Positions 1 through 5,602 of a stretch of DNA of 5,602 bases are shown here, piece after piece. A program made the position numbers and the translations under genes. The first letter of the stretch is position 1. Each line of letters opens with the position of its first letter. The stretch is from contig JAAWSH010000121.1 in assembly GCA_022801475.1 (NCBI GenBank), positions 1 to 5,602 of the forward strand, read 5' to 3'. Source of the stretch: Acutalibacter sp. Lineage in GTDB: Bacteria; Bacillota; Clostridia; Oscillospirales; Acutalibacteraceae. The notes beneath the pieces were generated by a model. It was not told the origin of the DNA. It did not search any database and saw only the letters and a list, made by a program, of their open reading frames with translations.

Positions 1-1247
1 GCCGCTCCCTGGAGGAGCTGGGGGAAAATGGACAGAGGCTTCGGGACCTGGGGGTGGCCCTGCGGCTGGGTTCTAATTACCTACAGGGCGTGGAGGAAGA
101 GGATGTGATCTTCCGCACACCAGGAATGCCCTTCCATTTGCCGGAGATGGATGCTGCCCGCCAAAAGGGCCGGGTGGTTACCAGCGAGCTGGAGGTGTTC
201 TTTGACCTGTGCCCCTGCAAGACCTATACTGTTACCGGAAGTGACGGAAAAACCACCACCACCACCATTTTAGCCGAGTTTTTAAAGGCCCAGGGCAAAA
301 CTGTGCACCTGGGGGGGAACATCGGTAAACCCCTGCTGCCTGAGATCGGCTGCATCGCCCCCGGGGACTGTGTGGTGGCAGAGCTCTCCAGCTTTCAGCT
401 GATCTCCATGCGTTATGGCCCCCAGGTGGCGGTGGTCACCAACCTGGCCCCCAACCACCTGGATGTGCATAAGGATATGGAAGAATATATTGACGCGAAA
501 AAGAATATCTTCCTGCACCAGGGGGCTTTCAGCCGGACAGTGCTGAACCTGGACAATGAGATTACCGCTGGTTTTGCCCCAGAGGCGCGGGGCGACCGCT
601 GGTTTTTTAGCCGTAAGCAGCGCCCAGACCGGGGCGTTTGGTGCGACGGAGAGGCCATCTATGTCAATGGCGAAAAGCTGATGGGCGTAAGTGAGATACG
701 GCTGCCAGGCTGGCATAACGTGGAAAATTACATGGCCGCCATTGCCGCCGCCTGGGGAGATGTGGACCCGGAAAACATACGCCGGGTAGCCGGGGAATTC
801 GCAGGGGTGGAGCACCGTATGGAGTTTGTGCGGGAGCTGGACGGGGTAAAATACTATAATGATTCCATCGCCAGCTCTCCCAGCCGGACCTTGTCGGGCA
901 CCCTGGGCTTTTACCAGAATAAGATTGTGCTGATCTGCGGGGGCTACGACAAGCACATTCCCTACGAGCCCATGGGGCCGGCGGTCTGCCAGAAGGTCAA
1001 GACTCTGGTGCTGATGGGGGACACGGGACCAAAGATTGAGGCGGTGGTGCGGAAAGCCCAGGATTACCGGGAGGGCGCACCGGAGATTCTGCACGCTAAG
1101 GATATGGAAGAGGCGGTGGCTCTGGCTCGGGGGGCGGCAAAGCCTGGGGACGTGGTGTCCCTGTCCCCGGCGTCCGCCTCCTTTGATATGTACCCGGGCT
1201 TCGAGGCCAGGGGAAGGCACTTCAAGGAGCTGGTGAGAGGGCTGTAA
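1..1247 (+). CDS. murD: UDP-N-acetylmuramoyl-L-alanine--D-glutamate ligase MurD (5'-partial)
   Basis: Cytoplasmic Mur ligase that adds D-glutamate to UDP-MurNAc-L-Ala, using ATP, in peptidoglycan precursor synthesis. The frame is open from base 3 and runs past the GTG at 54, so the gene starts upstream of the window; 414 residues are visible, and compared with the usual 440-460 about 30-45 residues of the N-terminal UDP-binding domain are missing. Counting the codon at 54 as residue 1: ATP-binding P-loop TGSDGKTTTT (61-70), GGNIG (87-91), ELSSFQL (110-116), NHLDVH (134-139), the AKKN segment with the likely carbamylated lysine (148-151), the HNVEN segment (221-225), EHRMEF (253-258), NDSIASSP (269-276) and a C-terminal-domain SPASASFDMYPGFEARG block (371-387). 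Odd points: TGSDGKT replaces the common TGTNGKT, and NDSIASS replaces NDSKATN; I recall both from clostridial MurD proteins. Murein-ligase relatives (MurC, MurE, MurF, FolC) fit these motifs less well. The stop is TAA at 1245-1247. Confidence 0.95.
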   Translation, partial: RSLEELGENGQRLRDLGVALRLGSNYLQGVEEEDVIFRTPGMPFHLPEMDAARQKGRVVTSELEVFFDLCPCKTYTVTGSDGKTTTTTILAEFLKAQGKTVHLGGNIGKPLLPEIGCIAPGDCVVAELSSFQLISMRYGPQVAVVTNLAPNHLDVHKDMEEYIDAKKNIFLHQGAFSRTVLNLDNEITAGFAPEARGDRWFFSRKQRPDRGVWCDGEAIYVNGEKLMGVSEIRLPGWHNVENYMAAIAAAWGDVDPENIRRVAGEFAGVEHRMEFVRELDGVKYYNDSIASSPSRTLSGTLGFYQNKIVLICGGYDKHIPYEPMGPAVCQKVKTLVLMGDTGPKIEAVVRKAQDYREGAPEILHAKDMEEAVALARGAAKPGDVVSLSPASASFDMYPGFEARGRHFKELVRGL

Positions 1248-1523
1248 ATGTTATCTTGCTATGGACGGGTTGATGTTTGACACCGGGCGGGGCGCAAGCC
1301 CGTTATGGCGCTGGATCTGTGGCGGCCAGACTATGAAAATTATCTCTGGAAAATAGGACGCTTTGGAACAGGCAAAGCATGCCCTGGAAGCCGGTGTGCT
1401 GTAAATGCCGTATGGGTGGATTTTGATTCAGCGGAAACCGAGTGACAACAAAAAGCCGGGTTCTCTATACAGCCTGGCCCCAACCGCCAATGTTTAGTTA
1501 CAGTAAAAAAGGAGAATCATATT
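1248..1523. other. murD-rnr spacer with stop-interrupted short frames
   Basis: No complete gene is convincing here. One frame beginning at ATG 1261 reads 31 codons to TAG 1354-1356, continues with a helix-like segment DALEQAKHALEAGVL to TAA 1402-1404, then reads from ATG 1405 to TAG 1495-1497. A second frame, ATG 1305 to TGA 1443-1445, gives 46 residues including DLWRPDYENYLWKIG. None of these starts has a good Shine-Dalgarno sequence. The tryptophan-rich but broken frames suggest decayed coding DNA, though chance open frames in GC-rich sequence are also possible. A short CGGGC/GCCCG inverted repeat (1284-1288 with 1298-1302) has no following T-run, so it is not a standard terminator for murD. 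Confidence 0.35.
1442..1471 (+). promoter_or_regulatory. Possible sigma-A promoter for rnr
   Basis: GTGACA at 1442-1447 resembles a -35 box (one mismatch to TTGACA) and TATACA at 1466-1471 resembles a -10 box (one mismatch to TATAAT), with an 18-base spacer. Transcription would start near 1478, giving a leader of roughly 45 bases before the rnr start codon. The match is by eye only; boxes of this quality occur by chance, and murD read-through could also supply rnr. Confidence 0.3.
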
Positions 1524-3734
1524 ATGAGAAAAAATCAATCTTCCGGCCGTAAGTTCAGCGGCCGGCCGTCGGGCCGTTCGAGAGTTAGCGGCCCCTCCAG
1601 CGTGGAGAGCTATCAGCTGCCCAGCGCTGCCGTTACCATGGAAGAAAAGCTTATCGTGGCCGCGCTGAAGCGCTGCGGCGGAGACGGCGTGCCCTCCAAG
1701 TCTCTGCAAAGAGAGTCCGGCGTCAGCGATAAGGACGCCTTTTACCAGGCCCTGCACAGCCTGGAGGAAAAGGGCGAAGTGAAGGTGGACAAGGACCACT
1801 GGGCCCGGCTGGCTCCCCCTGCCCGGGAAGTGGAGGCCACGCTGGTATCGATTTCCGAGCGTTTCGGCTTTGCCAGGCCCAAGACTGGCGAGGATATTTT
1901 CGTTCCGGGCCGGGACCTGAACGGCGCGTTTTTGGGAGATACGGTGCTGCTTTGTGACCTGCAAAAGCGGGACCGGGGGCCCAGCGGCCGGGTAAGGCGA
2001 GTGGTGAAGCGGGCGGAGAATAAGATAACCGGCACGGTACATGTGGATGAGGCCGGGGCTCGGGTTACTCCGGACGGGCCTATTCGCTATGACATGGTGG
2101 TGCCTGCCGCCAACCTGAACGGGGCCAAGGACGGGGACAAGGTGCTCCTTGAGCCCCGCCAGGACGGCCGGGGGGACTGGAGCCAGGCAGCGGTACAGTT
2201 GGTGTTCGGCACCGGCGACCGGGCCCGGGTATGCGCGGACGCTATTATTGAGCGCTGTGGTATTCCCACCCAGTTTCCAGAGGAGGTGCTGGCCCAGGCA
2301 GAGGAGATCAGCAAAATGACGGTCACCCAGGCAGACATTGACAGCCGCCTGGACCTGCGGGACGAGCCTATCTTTACCATTGACAGCGCGGACGCAAAGG
2401 ATCTGGACGACGCGGTATCCGCCCACAAAACGGTGGATGGCTATACACTGGGGGTGCATATTGCGGACGTGTCTCACTATGTAAAGGCGGGTACGCCCAT
2501 TGACCAGGAGGCCTTTTTGCGGGGCACCTCTGTTTACTTTGCGGACCGGGTCATCCCCATGCTGCCAGAAGCCCTCTCCAACGGGGTGTGTTCGCTGAAT
2601 GCCGGTACGGAAAAACTGACCTTCTCGGCCCTGATGGATTTTGACCAGGAGGGCCATATGATTGCTTACCGTTTTGAAAAGACGGTGATCAACTCCAAAG
2701 TTCGGGGTGTGTACAGCGAAGTGAACCAGATTCTGGATGGCAGCGCAGGACAGGATATTCTGGATAAGTACGCCCCGGTGCGGGACAGCCTGGACACAGC
2801 CAAGGAACTGGCGGATATTCTGGACCGGAACGCCAAGGCCAGGGGGCAGATGAACCTCTCCAGTGACGAGACGAAGTTTGTGCTGGACGAGGATGGGGTG
2901 TGTATTGACCTGCTGCCCCGCACCCAGGGTCCGGCGGAGGAGTTGATTGAGCAGCTGATGATTGTGGCCAATATTGCCGCGGCCAAGGCTTCCCTGGACG
3001 CCCAGGTGCCCTTCCTTTACCGGGTCCATGAAAAGCCCAACCCCGACCGGGTGGTGGAGCTGTGCGACCTGCTGGACAGGCTCTCTGTGCCCTGCAAGGA
3101 GCTGAAGCGGGGCACCCCTGGCACAAAAGATTTCGCGGCTGTGCTGGACCGGGTAAAGGGCGGCAGCAAGGAGCAGGTGGTGAATTCCCGTATTCTGCGC
3201 ACCATGGACAAGGCCCGGTACGACCACCGGGAGCTGGGCCATTTTGGCCTGGATTTAGGGGAATACAGCCACTTTACCTCTCCTATCCGGCGCTATCCGG
3301 ATACTTCGATTCACCGAATTCTCAGCGACTTGGTGGCTGGGACGGACCCAGGGGAGCTGAAGAAAAAGTATGGCGAATTTGCCCGGGAGTCGGCGGAGGC
3401 GTCCTCTCAGAACGAGGTGCGGGCCGTTACCGGCGAGCGGGACGCGGAGGACTGTTACACCGCTGAATATATGCGGGCCCACCTGGGAGAAAAACATGTG
3501 GGGGTCATTAATGGTGTGACTCCAAAGGGGATTTTTGTGAAGCTTTTCAATAACGCCGAGGGCTTTGTGAGCCTAAGCGACTTTGAGGGCTGCGACTTTG
3601 AGTTTGACGGGGAGATTATGCACCGGGACCTGCGCAGCGGCCGGGTGCTGATGATGGGTCAGGAGATAGGTATCATCGTGGCCGGGGCGGACGTGGCCAC
3701 CGGGCGTATTGATTTTATGCCCCAAGAGGAATAA
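1524..3734 (+). CDS. rnr: Ribonuclease R (3'-5' exoribonuclease, RNB family)
   Basis: Processive 3'-5' exoribonuclease that degrades structured RNA and takes part in mRNA decay, rRNA quality control and, with tmRNA, disposal of defective messages; cytoplasmic. The 736 residues show, in order: a basic Ser/Gly/Arg-rich tail (1-28), a winged-helix region (about 38-97), a first cold-shock domain (about 102-146, with FGFARP and EDIFVPGRDLNGAFLGD), a second cold-shock domain (about 168-228), the RNB catalytic domain (about 276-600) and an S1 domain (about 656-733). The catalytic acidic cluster is intact as D287, D293, D295 and D296 in TIDSADAKDLDDAV, and the HFTSPIRRYPD block lies at 583-593. The ATG start has GGAG at 1511-1514, nine bases upstream; the later ATG at 1638 has no such site. 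The overall architecture fits RNase R rather than RNase II, which is shorter and lacks the winged helix. There is no lysine-rich C-terminal tail of the kind seen in E. coli RNase R: the protein ends right after S1. smpB, a frequent rnr neighbour in Firmicutes, is absent here. Confidence 0.97.
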   Translation: MRKNQSSGRKFSGRPSGRSRVSGPSSVESYQLPSAAVTMEEKLIVAALKRCGGDGVPSKSLQRESGVSDKDAFYQALHSLEEKGEVKVDKDHWARLAPPAREVEATLVSISERFGFARPKTGEDIFVPGRDLNGAFLGDTVLLCDLQKRDRGPSGRVRRVVKRAENKITGTVHVDEAGARVTPDGPIRYDMVVPAANLNGAKDGDKVLLEPRQDGRGDWSQAAVQLVFGTGDRARVCADAIIERCGIPTQFPEEVLAQAEEISKMTVTQADIDSRLDLRDEPIFTIDSADAKDLDDAVSAHKTVDGYTLGVHIADVSHYVKAGTPIDQEAFLRGTSVYFADRVIPMLPEALSNGVCSLNAGTEKLTFSALMDFDQEGHMIAYRFEKTVINSKVRGVYSEVNQILDGSAGQDILDKYAPVRDSLDTAKELADILDRNAKARGQMNLSSDETKFVLDEDGVCIDLLPRTQGPAEELIEQLMIVANIAAAKASLDAQVPFLYRVHEKPNPDRVVELCDLLDRLSVPCKELKRGTPGTKDFAAVLDRVKGGSKEQVVNSRILRTMDKARYDHRELGHFGLDLGEYSHFTSPIRRYPDTSIHRILSDLVAGTDPGELKKKYGEFARESAEASSQNEVRAVTGERDAEDCYTAEYMRAHLGEKHVGVINGVTPKGIFVKLFNNAEGFVSLSDFEGCDFEFDGEIMHRDLRSGRVLMMGQEIGIIVAGADVATGRIDFMPQEE

Positions 3735-3773
3735 CCAAGGGGCAAGGCTGCATAGAGTTAAACAAAACTTTAT

Positions 3774-3779
3774 GGGGGA
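3774..3779 (+). promoter_or_regulatory. Ribosome binding site that sets the bofA-like start
   Basis: GGGGGA sits seven bases before the ATG at 3787. The frame also contains an ATG at 3772 and a TTG at 3709, inside the end of rnr, but neither has a purine-rich site at a suitable distance. This favours the 59-residue product over 64- or 85-residue versions. Confidence 0.6.
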
Positions 3780-3786
3780 CTGGCCT

Positions 3787-3966
3787 ATGAAAAGCTTTGT
3801 TACTTCCGCGCTGCTGGGTTTTTTGGCCTTGGCGCTGGTGAATGTGACCAGTGAATATACAGGGGTAGTCATTGCGGTGAACCGGCTGAGTCTGGCGGCG
3901 GCAGGGGTGCTGGGGGTGCCGGGGGTTACGCTGCTGGTGATTCTGAACACCATTCTGCTGCTGTAG
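3787..3966 (+). CDS. bofA: BofA-family pro-sigma-K processing inhibitor, short form
   Basis: BofA proteins are small integral membrane proteins that, in Bacillus, hold the SpoIVFB intramembrane protease inactive (with SpoIVFA) until engulfment is complete, delaying pro-sigma-K cleavage in the mother cell. The 59-residue product is almost wholly hydrophobic: one segment at about 4-20 and another at about 27-59. The signature is the second half, with N32 and GVLGVPGV (40-47), matching the family's C-terminal pattern of Asn followed by G-x-LG-x-PGV. From memory of B. subtilis BofA (87 residues), N19 and N32 align with its N48 and N61, the same 13 residues apart, and S35 aligns with T64. The first transmembrane segment of the Bacillus protein is absent. 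It lies 52 bases after rnr with no terminator between, so co-transcription is likely. Family membership is fairly secure; the role in this organism is inferred and depends on a SpoIVFB partner not in the window. Confidence 0.8.
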   Translation: MKSFVTSALLGFLALALVNVTSEYTGVVIAVNRLSLAAAGVLGVPGVTLLVILNTILLL

Positions 3967-4398
3967 AAGAGACGGGAAACGGACGGGGGTCTAGGACATA
4001 GCTCTCCTCCTGACAGAGGTCAAGGGGATGATAGCCATCAGTGGCGGTTTCTAGTGGCCAGGTGAAACGGGAGGCCTCTTGCTGCGGGCGACAGGCAGCC
4101 GGGCCTTGCGTCCATTGGGGCGCTAAAATGCGAAAAGTGGGAGAACGGGCTTTCTTGGCGAAGAGAGGCAGAAAGGGAGGAACTATTTTGTGCGGTGAAA
4201 ACCCAGTGCCTTTTGGCAGCCATTCACCGACACGGCGAGCAGCCAGCGGTGTACTCTCCAGACGGGGGCCTATGGACAAAAGTAATGAGGGGCTGTTTCG
4301 CTGATATTGTCCTTCTAAGACCACGCCGAAACAACAAATAGGGTCATTTTGGAGCAGAAGCCGTTTGATCCGCTATCTTTTGAAAGGATGTTTAAATT
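3967..4398. other. bofA-nagA spacer, no convincing gene; overlapping open frames
   Basis: This 432-base stretch carries no recognised RNA, riboswitch or repeat and no clear terminator after the bofA-like gene. Two overlapping + frames stay open. One runs from GTG 4041 to TGA 4302-4304 (87 residues, arginine- and glycine-rich, no family resemblance). The other is open from 4066 to TAG 4339-4341; its most protein-like part begins at GTG 4195 (48 residues, with CLLAAIHRHGEQPAVYSPDG near its N-terminus), preceded by GGGAGG at 4175-4180, which is 14 bases away and too far for a good site. The second frame could be the remains of a small gene. The nagA promoter should lie within this stretch or further upstream, but no convincing -35/-10 pair is visible close to nagA. 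Confidence 0.4.
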
Positions 4399-5559
4399 AT
4401 GTTCATCATCAACGCAAAATATCTTGATAAGGACTTTCGTCTGGTCCAGGGTGACATAGAGATCGACGGAGGGAAAATTATTGCAGTGGGGGAGCATCTT
4501 CCCCGCAGGGACCAAGATACGGCTGTGGATTGCCAGGGGTATACCATTGTCCCTGGTTTTGTGGACGTACACATTCACGGCTGCGCCGGTACGGACACTT
4601 GCGACGGAGGCAGGGAGGCTATTGACAATATGGCCCGGTTTCTGCTGCCCCACGGGGTGACCTCCTTTTGCCCTACCACCATGACCATTGCCCGGCCTGG
4701 GATAGAAAATGCCCTGGCAGCGGCCAAAGAATGCTTTGACGCGCCATTAGAGGATGGGGCCCGGGTAGTGGGCGTGAACATGGAAGGGCCATTTATCTCC
4801 AAAGAGCGCAAGGGCGCACAGCGGGAAGAGGACATTGTGGCCCCGGACTTTGCTATGTTCCAGGAAATGTTCCATCAGTACGGGGGCATTGTGCGGCTGG
4901 TAGACGTGGCTCCCGAGCAGCCTGGAGGAGAGGAGTTCGTAAAGAGGGCAAAAGAGCTGTGCACGGTCTCTATTGCCCACACAGTGGCAGATTATGACGG
5001 AGCCAAAGCGGCCTTTGATTGGGGCGTGACCCATGCCACCCACCTGTTTAATGCAATGAACGGCTTGCATCACAGGAAGCCCGGGGTGGTGGGAGCTGTG
5101 TTCGAAGATTCCCGGGTGCGGGGTGAACTGATCTGTGATGGGCACCATATTCACCCAGCGGTGCTGAGGACCGCGTTCCAGGTGCTGGGCCACCGGGCGG
5201 TAGTGGTCAGTGACTCGATGCGGGCCAACGGTATGGAAGAGGGTTCGGCCTTTGAGCTAGGCGGCCAGATGGTCACTGTGCGGGGGGGCTTAGCCACCCT
5301 GGAAAACGGCACCATTGCTGGCTCGGTGACCAACCTGCACCAGGAGATCAAAAACCTGGTGAGCTACGGTGTGCCCTTCTCCCAGGCGGTACGGGCGGCT
5401 ACCCTGTCTCCCGCTCAGGCCATTGGGATGGCGGAAGAGATTGGCAGCATTGAACCAGGCAAGCGAGCGGACCTGGTGGTGTTGGACGACGCGTTGGAGA
5501 TTGTTTCGGTGTGGAAGACCCACCAGGGGGACACGAAGATGTTGAGCTTCGGAAAATAA
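4399..5559 (+). CDS. nagA: N-acetylglucosamine-6-phosphate deacetylase NagA
   Basis: Amidohydrolase that converts GlcNAc-6-phosphate to glucosamine-6-phosphate and acetate in the cytoplasm, the step before NagB in amino-sugar catabolism and also used in cell-wall amino-sugar recycling. The 386-residue length is normal. Visible motifs: PGFVDVHIHG (52-61) with metal ligands H58 and H60, NMEGPFI (127-133) with metal ligand E129, IAHT (192-195) with H194, HATHLFNAMN (212-221) with H215, ICDGHHIHP (245-253) contacting substrate, and VSDSM (270-274) with catalytic D272. The C-terminal SIEPGKRADLVVLD block (350-363) closes the beta-sandwich domain. The HxH pair suggests a two-metal enzyme of the B. 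subtilis type, since E. coli NagA lacks it. The ATG start has AAAGGA at 4383-4388, ten bases upstream. No nagB, PTS gene or regulator is next to it within the window, so it may form a single-gene unit ending at the terminator that follows. Confidence 0.97.
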   Translation: MFIINAKYLDKDFRLVQGDIEIDGGKIIAVGEHLPRRDQDTAVDCQGYTIVPGFVDVHIHGCAGTDTCDGGREAIDNMARFLLPHGVTSFCPTTMTIARPGIENALAAAKECFDAPLEDGARVVGVNMEGPFISKERKGAQREEDIVAPDFAMFQEMFHQYGGIVRLVDVAPEQPGGEEFVKRAKELCTVSIAHTVADYDGAKAAFDWGVTHATHLFNAMNGLHHRKPGVVGAVFEDSRVRGELICDGHHIHPAVLRTAFQVLGHRAVVVSDSMRANGMEEGSAFELGGQMVTVRGGLATLENGTIAGSVTNLHQEIKNLVSYGVPFSQAVRAATLSPAQAIGMAEEIGSIEPGKRADLVVLDDALEIVSVWKTHQGDTKMLSFGK

Positions 5560-5601
5560 AAAATCAGGCGGCAGAGAGATTTCTGCCGCCTGATTTTTTT
5601 T
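5560..5601 (+). terminator. Rho-independent terminator after nagA
   Basis: A perfect 12-bp stem, TCAGGCGGCAGA (5564-5575) with TCTGCCGCCTGA (5582-5593), has a 6-base loop and is followed by eight Ts (5594-5601). A-T pairs extend the stem by up to six more, reaching back into the last two bases of the nagA TAA codon. The A-run before the stem and T-run after it mean it could also terminate a convergent transcript from the right. Confidence 0.95.
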
Positions 5602-5602
5602 G

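Noticed and set aside
282..1220. A 312-codon open frame on the - strand across murD
   Set aside because: Antisense shadow of MurD with shadow-type composition and no recognisable motif.
1284..1302. Hairpin CGGGC/GCCCG after murD as a terminator
   Set aside because: Only five pairs around a nine-base loop and no T-run follows.
1494..3242. A 582-codon open frame on the - strand across rnr
   Set aside because: It lies wholly opposite a strongly supported RNase R, is rich in His, Pro, Gln and Val as expected of a GC-rich antisense shadow, and has no domain pattern or ribosome binding site.
3062..3466. A 134-codon + strand frame inside rnr
   Set aside because: It overlaps the RNB domain in another frame; the rnr frame carries the conserved HFTSPIRRYPD block across the same bases.
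4041..4304. An 87-codon + frame starting at GTG 4041
   Set aside because: No Shine-Dalgarno site at a suitable distance, composition dominated by Arg, Gly and Ser, and no family resemblance; noted only as part of the spacer.
3926..4324. A 132-codon - strand frame across the bofA-nagA spacer
   Set aside because: It overlaps the 3' end of the bofA-like gene, has no recognisable motif, and no good ribosome binding site was seen; open frames of this length are common in GC-rich spacers.
4349..4379. Possible promoter TTGGAG / TATCTT ahead of nagA
   Set aside because: The spacer is 19 bases and the implied transcription start falls on the nagA ribosome binding site, so it could not give a normally translated message.
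3967..4398. A structured RNA (RNase P, SRP RNA, 6S or a riboswitch) in the spacer
   Set aside because: I looked for the conserved core sequences and long stems of these families and saw none; only short inverted repeats such as CACCG/CGGTG near 4226-4253 are present.

Overview
This window looks like chromosomal DNA from a GC-rich, endospore-forming member of the Clostridia, plausibly a gut Oscillospiraceae/Ruminococcaceae-type bacterium. The support is a Clostridia-style MurD, a BofA-family sporulation membrane protein, AGGAG-type ribosome binding sites, GC-rich codon use and a classic hairpin plus U-tract terminator. The placement is inference; there is no rRNA or other phylogenetic marker here.

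Layout, all on the + strand: (1) bases 1-1247, murD (UDP-N-acetylmuramoylalanine--D-glutamate ligase), cut off at its 5' end by the window edge. (2) 1248-1523, a 276-base spacer with short, stop-interrupted frames that could be decayed coding DNA, and a weak promoter candidate for the next gene. (3) 1524-3734, rnr, a complete 736-residue RNase R with a basic Ser/Gly/Arg-rich N-terminal extension. (4) 3787-3966, a 59-residue BofA-family protein reduced to the family's C-terminal half; it probably shares a transcript with rnr. (5) 3967-4398, a 432-base spacer with no convincing gene but overlapping open frames that may be remnants. (6) 4399-5559, nagA (N-acetylglucosamine-6-phosphate deacetylase), complete. 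(7) 5560-5601, a strong intrinsic terminator directly behind nagA.

The genes do not form one pathway. MurD makes peptidoglycan precursors and NagA feeds amino sugars (from diet or from cell-wall recycling) back toward glucosamine-6-phosphate, so both touch cell-wall metabolism. RNase R degrades structured RNA. BofA-family proteins restrain the SpoIVFB intramembrane protease that activates sigma-K during sporulation. I found no mobile element, CRISPR array, tRNA or defence system, and no clearly novel system. The most interesting points are the minimal BofA that keeps two key asparagines, the N-terminal tail of RNase R, the MurD motif substitutions and the two possibly decayed spacers.
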